Below, piece by piece: positions 45,841 to 58,692 of a DNA stretch of 64,000 nt; the stretch's first letter is position 1, and each line of letters opens with the position of its first letter. A program made the position numbers and the translations under genes. The notes below the pieces were generated by a model. It was not told the DNA's origin. It made no database searches and saw only the letters and a list, made by a program, of their open reading frames with translations. Origin of the DNA: Paraphysomonas bandaiensis (lineage: Eukaryota > Chrysophyceae); NCBI GenBank assembly GCA_965644295.1, contig CBFFRP010000238.1, forward strand, positions 62,001 through 126,000, given 5' to 3'.

Positions 45841-46113
45841 CTGTTACCGCTTTTACCACTGGAGTATAATTGTTGGCTCTACCAACCTCATGGCCTCCGC
45901 ATCCAAGTACCACAAGTCTTGCTTTCTATCGTGGAATCGCACCCTCCTTGTTGCGTTTCAAAGCAAAGACATACTCAGGATTCCAATTGCAGTGACACTG
46001 GGGTAGGGATGATGGGCTTAACTTCCATTACTTCCCTTCGTTCCAGTCTGTCACGCTCAGCCTGTCTTGCTGTCAATGGAGTGACACTGGGGTAGGTATG
46101 GGCTTAACTTCCA

Positions 46114-46971
46114 TTACTTCCCTTCGTTCCAGTTCGTCACATTCAGCCTGGCTGAACTCCATTGCTTCCGTTCCGGCAACTCCAAGGATTCGGAATATGT
46201 CTGAGGCACCTTAGGTCCCGCTGACGAGCACCAGATGGAATCTGCCTCCTCTAGTAGGCTGCACTCCACTTCGTCACACGAAGGTAATACGTGCTTCTCC
46301 CCTACTACTGACACATTCGTCACCACCCTTGGAGCCCTTGTGCGCCTGCCCCTAGTTGAGCGATCTGATGGAGCTTCCTCTCCCGGAGTACTTACGAAGT
46401 CAGAAGGGGATGGAACCGTCCCAGTCAACTGCTGTAATAAATGTCCGCTGGTCCCGTCGTCACGAGATCCAGAACTAGCAGATACTCTTGTCACAAGGTC
46501 TTCACTCATCCGCGATGATGTGAATAGGAGTCTTAACTTCCAGTTGCTCCTCACCACCTGACATCAGGGATCTATATCCCACAGTTAGACCTCTTTCCGA
46601 ATCTATATTCGCGTGGTCTTGTTGTACAGTTGGCCGCCATCTTCACATGGGTTTTGTCGATAACACTCCTCCCTGAGGAACCACTGCCACCGTGGCTTAG
46701 TCCATTTCTCGGTAGTAATCAGCCGATCTCTAGGGCACTGATACATCAAACAGGACATGAACAGACGTGACTATTGTATCTCCTACTATCAACACTTGAT
46801 ACCCCATCTGCTCGTTGGGAAACCCACAAAATATCCTGTTTGTGCCTTTTCCTCCCAGTCTTTCCGTCTATCGGCCTTCGGGACTAATACATACGCCTTG
46901 CACCCCCATTTCCTCTCAACCAGGATAACTCGGGCACCTTTCCTCCCAGGAACACACTCATAAGGCAACAT
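46114..46971 (-). pseudogene. Copia integrase C-terminus and integrase-RT linker remnant
   Basis: 46971-46789 encodes GCKAYVLVPKADRRKDWEEK and GYFVGFPTSRWG, typical of the integrase C-terminal region; 46557-46114 encodes the Ser/Arg-rich linker ending PQTYSESLELPERKQW. The two are in separate frames with breaks between. Confidence 0.85.
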
Positions 46972-47222
46972 CCACTAACTTTACTGTCCTCCTTGGCATT
47001 TTCCTCCATTACATGATGGCATGATGACGTAATAATAGGCTAATTCAAAACGTCATAATATTATATAGTGCCTCCCATGGCATTCCTCCATGCTCATCAT
47101 AGTCTCCAGCCAGCACCTCTCTACCAGTGTTTAACTCTACAATTCTCGGTACTCTAAGTAGTTCCAATCCACACACCAGTGCCCGCAGCATTCCGCCTGA
47201 GACAATATTCTTCACCGCATCT

Positions 47223-47940
47223 TCACATACTTTGATGCCTTCTCTTTTGCCAGTGTTGAAAGCTTCCTACTCCTTGAGTCTCCATTGCTGACCCCTTCTT
47301 CGTCAGAGATATGACTCCTGGCTCTGCTTCATATTTCTCTAGCACTCTATGATCTTTAACAACAATGAATAGCTGCTTTCCGGCACAACTGCCTAGATAC
47401 ACTCGTTGGTCTACTGTTTCAGTCATAAGCACTTCACCATCTATCATATTGGACTCCCCTCCAGATGAGACATCATCATCTTCATATTAGCACCATTCCG
47501 CCGATGAACTCTGTCTCTGTCTCTGTTCATGTGTATGTTCAGCACTCTCTGCTCGTTAACTATGAACAGCTGCACTGCTCTGCTGCTCTGCTCAGTGTAC
47601 AAGGCAGTTTTAGTAGAAAATACATTTCAGCCTATCAATCTCTATTTCGACCATATCATTGGCCAATATTTACAAGCTGGTATTTCGCTGTAGTCTTTTG
47701 GAGTACTACTCCCAACTCACTCCTAGACCTATCCACAAGCGTTTGAAGCATATGATTGGACAAAACCTCCTTATTCGGATCATCGTCTGGTAGTCGCCTC
47801 CATGTATCGGCTGGCACCCTCCAATACATCTGCGTCATGTTCACATGCCTCCCAAATCGTTACAACACACGTGTCGTTTCACTTGTCAAACTTCAGCACC
47901 TTGCTGTCCTCCTTCGCCTCATCAGAGCTACCACTCGCTA
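47223..47940 (-). pseudogene. Copia gag/protease remnant
   Basis: Fragments at 47844-47656 (TLVDRSRSELGVVLQKTTAK) and 47447-47223 lie where gag and protease belong in a Copia element. No zinc knuckle or protease active site is visible, so assignment is by position. Confidence 0.5.
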
Positions 47941-47943
47941 CCA

Positions 47944-48287
47944 TGTTAGCTTTGGACATTTCACTGAAGTTAACTTTGCTCTACGCGTAAACCGTAACCT
48001 TGCTGTTGAACACAATGCACTTTCAAGTAAGTAATTATAATTATTATTCTGAACACTTCACTACATATTCGTGTAACATATGTTGAAACATCTGTTCCCA
48101 GCAACACCTGTTTATCATATGTTCATCAGTCAGTTCTATATCTTGTATAGTCACACATCAGTAACTGAATTTAATTCCTTTGTAACTATAATCACCCGTT
48201 ACACCTATGAGTTGACTTTACCTATTGCACACTGTTAACTCACTTCAATTGCACAATATATATCACATCATATTGCAGAACTCAACA
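47944..48287 (-). repeat. 5' LTR of the Copia element
   Basis: Direct repeat of 44120-44464. Followed on the plus strand by the GTTAT target duplication. Confidence 0.93.
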
Positions 48288-48292
48288 GTTAT

Positions 48293-49957
48293 AGACAGGT
48301 AATATTCTGCCAACTCTTTGCATCATGCTCGTGTGCAAGGAACAAAAAATATGTGTTCATTTTCTAAACTGGTAAGGGCCTTGACGAATAAGCATGCATC
48401 CGTAAATATCAGTATGAGTCATTCATGGTATTGGACAGGTTGCTGTATCCACTTATAAGATATATATAAATTATATTCGAAGTAAGTAACTGAATTTGCG
48501 AACAACACACCCTCAAATAAAACTGTGATAGACATTTCTCAGCAGTGCTGTTTTTATCACACAATTATTATTTAGAAGTTCATAAAATGTAGTCATGTAC
48601 TTTGAGCAACGATTACAATTCTAAACCTTGAAATGCTTACAAATAATCACAACGGAACAACCTATTGAAGTTTAATAGCATCCACTAAGTCATATATATT
48701 AAGGACTTAAGTCTTGAATTCAGCATTGCCGCGCATTTGCTTCGATACCGAGAGAATAATTACTCTCTTCTTCTGCAGAGGGCATGTGCTTCAATGATTC
48801 ATACAACGACGGTTACATATAAGTTCTTGTGGTCATTAAATATATATCATAATATTATACTATGAGAGAAGTATATATGTGTCCATACCGAGATATGTGA
48901 GTGCACAATAAGAAACCTCACAGAGGTCCGTTTAGCTTGAGTGTTACACCTCTGTTGTATACTTCAAATACATTCTTGTACATTTCGTTTATGTAATATA
49001 TATGTTCAATCGCCCTCAACAAAGTCGGACATCCACTTTTCGTGGTGTTCTGGGGGATAAGTGCGGGAGATATTTTTCCGGGAAGCTAACATGAGCCGCA
49101 TAAATATGTCAGCTGATAATTCTCTGTCCACTCATGTCCAAATGCTTGTGTGGTACACTAAGTAGTGTCACTTGTGTAGTCGTCTTTGGGCTTTGACGAA
49201 AAAACAGGCATCCGGGGTATTGGGCTGCCTACTGAAGTCAAGCATCCGGGCTAGTTCACCTTAAGTGATTGCGCCTTGGTGCTTGCAGTGACGCACATGC
49301 AGCTTTCGTAGCGTTAAATAGTAGAATATCAGAGTTAAGCACTAGTTAGGCAAAATCCTTTTGCTACACTAGTTCTGACTTTTGGTGATAATCAGACATT
49401 CACTACTACTGTTCATTGGCCTTAATACTAGCCACACACTGTGAAGACAGTTTTACACATGATAAATAATAACCATCCACCATCCATCAATCAAGACAAA
49501 CCTGATTACGATTTTATATATAGAGGTTTCATAATCGCGATATATACTATTGATTCATTGCTGGTTAAGTTTCTTTCAGTGATTTGATGTTCCAGTCTAC
49601 TTTGTGAGACACTCACAAAGAAACGGAATAACTATATAAGATTTAAGAGTTAAGAGTGGGCAAGCTATGTTGGCAGCTGATGTATAGCTACTTGATAACG
49701 TATTTTCAATTCATTGGGACAGCAAATAATAATTGCAATTATAATTGCCTACAACCTGCTCCATGAACTAATATATGAACTGACAGACCATTGTTACGCA
49801 TCCCTGCTTATCAGCAGCGATTGGAGCTTACAAACCTAGTAGCCTCGGTGTCGTCAGAGTATATTTATGAAATGACTACATTACTTATCAATATATACGT
49901 ATCATTAGGTTGCACTGCTTCAATGAAGCACAATAGAAACACACACTAACGAGTCCG
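48293..49957. other. Intergenic region with dispersed repeat copies
   Basis: 1.7 kb with no gene recognised. A strong copy of repeat family A is at 49145-49264, and a weaker one at about 48375-48440 (GGCCTTGACGAATAAGCATG resembles GGGCTTTGACGAAAAAACAG). Confidence 0.5.
49145..49264 (-). repeat. Dispersed repeat family A, copy 2
   Basis: Reverse-complement match of 27949-28070. The shared blocks keep their order and spacing apart from one ~26-base gap. Confidence 0.75.
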
Positions 49958-52900
49958 TCACTGTGACGACTCATACATACTGTCATCCATGCTCTCCATA
50001 TCATCCTGAGCATCGGAACACGTTATGGATAGAGTTAAAATGCTTCCCGAGGGAGTTGTCTCGTCTCCACGCAAGAACTCTACCCGCATGATATTTCCCT
50101 TGTGAGTGATTAGTTCGCCATACCGCAGGTCACACACAGCGAGCACTTGCGATTGACCATCCGCACGTCTAACTATCTGAATTCGGCAAGCGCGAACATC
50201 TGCGCTAGTGGAGCGATTCGTTACAATAACATCGCGAGACTTCAGCTTCAGGACACCGTGAATGAATTCAGCACGCTCGATCTCATAAATACCAGTCTCA
50301 CATATAATTTGGCAGGTAGTTGAAGTTAAATCTGAACTCTGAATAGTGGATGATATGTTCTCAATATTATTTAGTTGGATGACCACAGATTTGATTACTT
50401 CATTATCCATATGCGCTATCACCCCCGAGTCTTCCGTGAGAGTGTCTGATGCGCAGCTACCAGAATCATCCACAGTAGAGGACTTGCCCTTTCGTCTTCT
50501 AGAAGACCTCGTTTTTGTCTCACGCCGACTTCTCGACCTCCTAGAAATATTCGACGAATTGTCATCACTTACAGTCACAGTCACATCCTGGACAGAAAGC
50601 TGCATGTCATCTTCCGAATTCGTCTGGATAACAGAGACCGCAATCTTGTCCAGAGTATCCCCGATTTCAGTCTGCAGTTGAGATAGTTTCAAGTAAAGGG
50701 ATTTCTCGACAGCAGTGATATCGCTTTTGACTTCATTGCGCATGTCCTCTTCGACACTTTTGGCTAGATCCAACCTCATTGCTTTATTCATGGGAAACCA
50801 TCCAATATCATTCATTGCCACACTGCGTCTAACATACTGCTCTAATCCATCGTCATCATCCTTGTCTTGCTCCCATATATAAAATATGAAATACAAATAA
50901 TTCCACATGTTGTGATCGAGACGAATGTGTATTTTGAACCCATTAGGAACCTTTGAAGCGCGATCGAAAACCTGTTTGTCGATACCGCACATGAAACACT
51001 TCTCCGTCGTATCATGTTGACGCTCAAGTTTCTTCGCACGTAAGTCACCAAACGTATCGATGATGATACCAAAGATAACATTCAGCAAGACAATCAGCAC
51101 TACCAGGAAAAACATAAGATCGATTAAATATCTCTCGCCCAATGTGTGAGTCATTTGATCTCCAATTCCACCTGGTAGACGAACCCCATAACTCATAGTT
51201 GTCTTCAGGCACTTATACAAATTTTCACAATCACTAATAACCTCCTCTTGCATTTCATTTCTAAAAAAGAAGAACTGCACAAATATGTTAGGCACATGTG
51301 CAGGCAATTATAAGGGTGCTACTTACAATAACAAACGCAAAGATGTACATTACGAAGAGACCGAGCACCAATGTCATCGCCAATTGCTTTCGCGGATATA
51401 TGACAGCATTCAATACATCGCGCGTGGTTGAATTCTTGACAATGATGTCCAGTAACAAGAATGTAACAAACGTGTCACTATAATTGATTGCCAGGAGACA
51501 GAATATTAAATACATAAAGTAGTACATCGTAAGACCATCAGTCGCTGTGTTGATGACTGTCCACGTTTTACTATATCCCGCGGCGAGATTCGACTGATAC
51601 TTGACTGGAACTCGCACGACAAGAAATAATATTAACGTAAACGTGGCGAACACGAGCTGAAAAATATTTAAAGCGCGGACAACAATCTGCACCTCGCGTG
51701 GCAACTTGGGTTCTCCAGAGCTTGCAGAGTAATAGCACAGCAAAAGAAAATTAATAATCAGCGCCAGAAAAAATGCAATCCACGTGGCTCGATTTTGATT
51801 TGTGCGGCTAAAAATTCCACTGACGTTCCACTCTTTCAGCACTTGTTGGTGCTTTACCTCTCGGTACAAGTCATGTGCCCGAAAAACAAAGTCCTGTAGC
51901 TTGCTCTCCAGGTTACTTCTGTCCACATTCTCAACGAGGTTATCTTTGGAAGGCTTAGCGAGGTCACGGCATATATCTGGAACATGGAAGAAGCGCCTTT
52001 GTAGTTCTCCTCTCCATAATATCTCTACACACGCCACAGATGACCCTGCAACATCCTGGGCATCTTTTTGAAGGCCAAGTTCATCACGGAGGCTGGGTTT
52101 GTAGTCGCAGAGCATCTGAAGAAGCACAAGAGACTCCGTCTGCAGAGTTGCGGCTGCTTCTCCCAGTTCTACAGCAACGTCTTCATCATCCACAGTTGGA
52201 GTACACATCATCTGGATAATGTCCAAGTGAATCACACTGAGCACTCGTTCGTACACAACTTGATTTCCACCCTGCCCCTCCAGAAGTCCTTGGAAGATAT
52301 CGATCCCCGTTTTTTTCAACTCGAATTCGGCCTCTTCGTCACAATCACGTATTGGTTTCGCTCTCATGAGACGATTAAGAGTTTCAACTAGTTCTGTATT
52401 TAACACAAAATGTTCTTGATTTTTTTCACATGGTCCTTGTATTACTTCCAAAATTGTGGCAGAAATTCTCGTGGCAGCATCTGTGTTAGTCTTACAAGGT
52501 ATACGGCTAAGGCAATTCAAAAATGCCACGAAATCATCGAGCAGGTTAACAGAAGTAGGATTACAAGTTTGCTCACGCATGATGTCCTGGTTGGGCTGAT
52601 AGTGCCCCTCACACATCAACTGTAGAAACCTGACTATAATAATATCCTCGGGCAGCTCAACATCCTCATCCTCTTCGAGAATTATAACATCTTTCCAGTT
52701 GTGCCACTCAATAAGCTTTTGGATCGATATACGCATCTGACGGAAAAACAACTCCGAGTTGGAACCCTGCAGGTGATTGAACATTGTCTGTTGGACAGGG
52801 AGGTTGCCACCCTCCAGAAACAACATCGCCACACACAGTTTTACAGACTCAAGCATAAGCCCCGAATCGATGCCAATTGATATCAAATCCAAACAAAGAG

Positions 52901-55900
52901 TAGTCGCACCACAGTTGTTTAAAGCAGTGATGACAGGACCAGCAGCAATGTCCTCTTCTTCGCCTCCATCTTCATCCCTCTCGTATATACTCATCCCCCA
53001 TCGATTCTCAATCATTGTGCGGAAGGAACGGATAATCCACGTGGTTGTCTCCGTGCACCTCGCATCAAGTCGTTTCTCGCCATCTTGTACCTCCAATCGG
53101 TCTCTAACATGGGAAACGAGCTTCATAATCAAAGCTTCATATCTCACATCTGCTACTACGTTCTCATTTACTGACGGAAGCTTCTCTATCTTAGCAATAA
53201 ATTCTTTGTTTTCAGAGGCAGTTAATTCCTTGACTTCCTCATCCTCCTCAAGCGCCTTTATAAATACGCTGTACTGCGTTAGCACTTTGACAGATGGTGA
53301 CATTTCCTCATCTTCATCTTCTTCATCCAATAGATCAGACGCACTATTCATTTCAAACATTGCAGGGTCCACAATTAGTGTCCTACCAGCGCTTTTGTTA
53401 AGCCCATCTAAACTACTAATCAGATAGCCCTTGTGAGTACTATTGAGAATAGGCGAGTGAAGATCAAATAACGATTTTAATTTTTCAAAAAGTGCACCGA
53501 TCAAGTCATTTACTTGCTGCATTGTCATTTGAACTTTATCGTTCACTGAAACTGTTTCTTCGGCTCTTATTTTTGATGGGTCGTAGCAGTAATTGAAAAA
53601 ACCTGACACTATCATTGCACAAACAATAACATACTCCGACTTTTGTCGACTCACACCACTTCTTTCCCACCCAACCTTCTCTACCAGACGGAAGTCTTCC
53701 ACAGCGTCATCAAAAATTGGGACAAAAGTCTCAAGAAGTCTCCACAATCTAGCAGATTGCGATAAACCTGGTATTATGATTTCCACTTCAATAATGGCAT
53801 CGAATAAAAACAAACCCAAGCGGCTTTTAACAATGAGTAAACTTCTCTCATCCAACATCGCGTCAATAATATCCTGATAGTCAAACACTGACTGTACTTT
53901 AGCCTCTACGGTTGTAATATTTACCCTCCCTACTGTGCACCCAGAAAGGACACGTAAGAACTCGAGGTGGTACGCTAGCTCATGTGGCAGTTCAAAAACA
54001 TCGATGTCCTTTACATCCGCATAGGGAGCCATGAGTTGTACCTTTTGCTCATAGGAAGGGTCGTCCACAGGACAACAGAAACTAACCATTTTAGACAGTC
54101 GCGAGGGTGCAATTAATTGTTTCACAATTTCGTATTGGTTCTCGAGAATATTTCTCTCCCCCACATTGGTGATGGAAGCCAATAGGGTTAGATACTGGGG
54201 ACGACGCCCGATACGACAGACCTTATCTGTGAAATCGCCAATGAGGTAGCGTGGACAAGCCCGCATCAGCTCGTCGTTGTCAACAAATATAGCGTGAAAA
54301 ATCTTGTGACTACCGATTTTCATATCGATAGTGCCCAGAAAAAAATCTAGCTCTGAAAAAGCTAAAGCTTGATTTTTCTTGTTACCCACAACAAACCAGT
54401 AGAACAGTTCGTTGCACATACTAACGACCTCATGATTCACATCTTCCGCAATTTCTGAGTCGTCTTCGTACTCATTCAATAGACGAAGAACATCAAGACT
54501 GATTTCCATAAAGCCAAGATTGCGAAGCATATCCTGCACCTCAGTATCGGCCTCGTAATCTTCATTGAAGCAAAGAACTTTGCGACGGTGTCTACACATG
54601 TCGAGTAGCCGAGAGAGAATCGTCTTCGTTTCGTTATATATCAACCTGTCCTCTTCACTCTCTTGTTGGCACCATAATTCATTCGTTTCGGCATTGTGAG
54701 CAAGTTTTCGCAGCATATCTGAAATTTCATGCCGCTGCTTCTCTCGCTTGGATGAAACAAGCAATTGAACATTTTTAGCATTCTTTAGAAGAATACTTCT
54801 AGTAGAATGAGCAGCCATGAGAACATCAAGTACAACTTGGACAAGATTAGGATGGACAAACATTAGGTTGTCAATAAATATATCGTCAAAAGATCGTTTA
54901 GCAACAAGAGATAGCTCTCTTGTGCTCTCTACTGCGTCTTCAAAAATTTCTGCAGGGGTCCGCTTATCAAGCCCTTGTTCCCAACGGTAGAATGACCGCA
55001 ACAAAATCGACAAGTTTCTGTCCTCCAATATTTTTTCGACATACGAGAGAATATTAACGGCAGCCACCATTGTATCAAGTTCATGTGAAGGTGTCTTCAG
55101 ATAACGGATGGGCATTTTCCAGTCGTCGTGCTTCTTTGCACCCAAATCTTTCAGTTTCTGAACCAGCCTGGCGGCACGGAAAACGCGAATCAAACGTACA
55201 AGTCTCACCGCCCTGAGTGCCTTCGCAAACTCTGCCCCAGATCCTGACAACTGAGGTGTACCAAGAATCACCAAATCGATAATTACGACACCCACGTCAA
55301 TAACATTGAGTATATTACGAAAAAAGGAGTGAAAGTTGTTATTGATATAGACGTAGCAATAGTAGCGGAGTGAAACTTCCACGCAGAATATGGATATAAC
55401 TACATATTCAAAGTATTTGTACCCAGCATTTTGAGAGTGCGTCAACAACTGTACAACATTCGCAGCCAATGCAACAACAACCAAAAGTATGATAAACAAC
55501 AGCACACTCAACGAGTCCAAGAAATCATATGTCTTCTTTTGCCAAGGTGTGGCCCTTTCTTCTCCTTCTATGTCCTTTACGATGTCTTCTTCAACGGTTT
55601 CGTTTAGAGCCGACATGCTCAGTTCAGACGCGACTCGGGCCATGTTCTTTGATCGCAATCGTCGTATCTGCGGGGTACCACTGCGCTTTCCCTTCAATCT
55701 TTTCCTTCCCGATACCATTGTGGTAGCCTCAGTTGTGTGCACATGCACTTCCATCTTACGCCTATCCAGTGCTCGAATCAGTGGATCGATAACATCTTCA
55801 AGTCTCTCCGAAGTTCCATAGAAGTTAAACTCCACTAATTTATACATTAGCTGCATCATGTACAAAGACAATGTGTTCCAAAAATTTCCTTTCATTTGAT

Positions 55901-58692
55901 CCACGTGCTCGGATATTACATCCTGGAGCAGACCAAACAAGTATCTTCGCTCGGGTTCAACATAAGGGAGTTGTGGGATTTCATTTTTAGTCACTTGACT
56001 CCATGATCTCGTGAGAGACGGTATAACACTGACAACCTGAGGATCCCGATCCACATACAGATGCAGTACCAGGTTTACAGCAGCAGACTTAAGATACTCA
56101 TTCACTTGCATCTTTATCATAGCCACAAGCGCCTCGTATGGAAAAAGCGGCTCCAAGCTACGCATAGCGATGTAGTTTCGGCTCAGGCACATCTCTGCAG
56201 CCAAAAACAACTCGGAAGTAAAGTATTCCGCGACAGCCATCTTCTTGTCAAACACAGACATCTGGCGGTCATTAAATCGGTTTTTGTCATCCACATCCGC
56301 TACCATTGCCCCGCCTGGCTGAAACAAATCCGCCACAGGAACTTTATCCACTTTAAACAACTCTGCTGAGCTGAACCCAGGGCTACTCGTGTACCAGGAC
56401 AAAAATAATTGTGGTGCCCCATCAGTGACCATAGCGTACCCAAGAGTAGGGCTTGTTCCATCGAAGTATAGCTTCTTGTTACCGTTCCAGTGGACTGGCA
56501 CTCGAACACTATCGCAGTGGACTTGAATAATAATATCACTTATATCCTTGAATACAACTTCCGATACAGTGATCTGGTTTCCAACAACACCGCGACCAAG
56601 GCAGGAACAGCAGGCTCGCAGCAGCTTCAGATACATGCTGTTCATACTCGACTCTTTTAGTTTTTCAGTGAAAATCGTAATTTCGCGGACACCAATTTTC
56701 TCCTCCTGTAGCTCCATATTGGTTGCCAACATGTCTGTAACACATTTTGCTGCAAGTGACTGAGAGCCAACGTGCGCCAGAAGAATTGGCATAGCATCCG
56801 CAACAAACATTTGATTGCGTGGATTGAGAAGAACTGTATGGTACAAGAGGTTCAGACACTGTTTTATAATAGCTTGACCCATCCGCACAACCGCCTTCTC
56901 CTCCTCTGATTTAAAAGCCAGTGTCTTAGACCCAGATACGCTATCCAAACGCACAGATATCGGAATTAGTTTATCCAACAGCTTCATAAGAATATCCAAC
57001 GTGCCCTGATCACAAATCATGTTCTGTCGATTGCTGCGAACGAGATCAAGAGGCTTCTCTGCCAGTGCAATATTTTCACATGAAATAGAGTACCCTTGTG
57101 CAAATGAGTTGATCCTCTGCATTGTTGTCTCAAAGAACTGCAGCTCGCTATGATCTGTGTTGGGCCACACAGTACCAGAAGAATAATCCGAATTCTCAGG
57201 TATCTTCGTACGACGTAAAGTGTTCTTGAGATAGTTTCTTGCAGACACACCTACATAAACATCCCAGGGCTCCTGAATTACTCCCCTGTTGTCTTCCGTT
57301 ATTGGCACAGCTGTGCCCACTTCTTCTTTCCCTTCTGTGTACCGATGGATGAGCAGACTGACAGCTGCATTGCGATCCCGCGTACCCACGCAGGTATATA
57401 CATCAGCACTATCATCATATTCTCCCCTGCTAACCCATACACCACTCTGAGAAATCTGCACTGCCTTTGCATTTGAAAGGTATGTAGCAGTGCTGAACAG
57501 CTCATTGACGTTGAATAGGGTTCCAGGGTGGGCAATGTCGTGTGTTGTTGAGAGCAGAGGAACTAGTCTAGTGCCTCCAGAGGGATCCTCCATCAGAATA
57601 TTTTCCATTGACAAATACCGCCCTGTGTTCAAATTGCGGAATCTCACTAAGTCAGATTTCCATTGCACAGGGCCTCCAACTACAGTAAGTTTCGACTCCA
57701 ATACCCATAGAGCAGTTGTGTCCAACTCCCCTTTGGTGCTCGCCGGCTGAATTACAATTTCACTGTTATCATCAACAGTAGGAATTGTAGATGCTCCATC
57801 CTCTCTGTCCTCATTGTTGGCAAAGATAGATATGTTAGAACGCGTCTCAGGATCATGAATGAAGACCAACTGAGAACAGAAGAGTAGATTGGGGTCAGCT
57901 GCATCAGAAACATTCTGGAAACAGACAAGTTTCCATGAAGTATTCTCAAGTGAACAGTTGACCTCATGAGAGTATTCCGTAGGCGGGGGCTTGTCGGAGC
58001 AGTGAATGAACTCATTTGGTCTTTCTGATACTTTAAAATACACCTCTGTGTTACTGAGGATGGTATCACCTTCGCGATCTATCTTATAGCGTGGGAGAAT
58101 TTGTAACCAAGAATATGTACTTCCTTCAGCGGAGAGTGATATACGAATATTTTCCCTTTCGTCTCGCGCCAGCTGGTCCGGTATAATTGTTACAAATTTT
58201 CCCGATTTGACATGAAGAAGTTGAATAACATCACCAAAGCACACAGGAGTACCGATCTTCTGCTTCATGTAGGATTCATTTAATTTATTTTCATTATCCC
58301 GACCACGCTACACATTACCGTCAATATACGAAGTGAAGTATACAATAAACCTACTGATACCTGCAGCGCCTTCAGAAATTTAGAGGTATTACCATCCTCC
58401 ACATTATTTACATCTACTTCATAGGTGAGCAAAAACTCTTCCAGCTCACGAGATGCAGAGTATTGTCGTTGCAAATGAATACAGAATAAAGCATCTTCAA
58501 AGGATGACAATGAGTTGCTGACAACAATATCCTCCAGTAATATTCCCTCAGCACAGAGATAGCTATTGATCGTCAAGTTTTTGATAGTGATGTAATCTCC
58601 AATTTTTAGAGAGGCTGCAATAAAAAAAGTATCAATATGCAGTTGAATAGCAAAATACACTATTTACCATTCTCATTAGAGTTAAACTCCAT
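49958..58692 (-). CDS. IP3-receptor/ryanodine-receptor-family Ca2+ channel with an internal voltage-sensor-like domain
   Basis: Four exons (58692-58668, 58614-58361, 58262-51327, 51274-49958; introns 53, 98, 52 nt) give 2,843 aa, IP3R size. The N-terminus matches IP3R: ASLKIGDYITIKN, CIHLQRQYSASRELEEF, then MIR-type FGDVIQLLHVKSGKFV and LVRFRNLNTGRYLS. RIH-type helical repeats fill the middle. At about residues 1000-1130 four helices read as a voltage sensor, with S4 RAVRLVRLIRVFRAARLVQK. The C-terminal pore has its six membrane helices, filter PGGIGD (2439-2444), pore helix LNVIFGIIIDTFGDLR, and the zinc site C2498, C2501, H2521, H2526 (CFMCG...HIRLDHNMWNY). A coiled coil, an Arg/Ser-rich stretch and a possible C2-like beta domain follow the pore. 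It would release Ca2+ from stores. The third acceptor has two in-phase choices 3 nt apart. Confidence 0.9.

Larger units (their letters stand above)
44120..48287 (-). mobile_element. Ty1/Copia LTR retrotransposon, decayed coding region
   Basis: 4,168 bp bounded by nearly identical LTRs (345 and 344 bp) and a 5-bp target duplication GTTAT at 44115-44119 and 48288-48292. Coding order on the minus strand is gag/protease remnants, integrase, reverse transcriptase, RNase H, the Copia order. A primer-binding-like TGGTAGCGAG follows the 5' LTR (about 47934-47943) and a purine-rich tract (TTGAGTGGGAG) precedes the 3' LTR (44465-44475). Frames are broken throughout, so it is not autonomous, but the close LTR match points to a fairly recent insertion. 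Confidence 0.93.
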
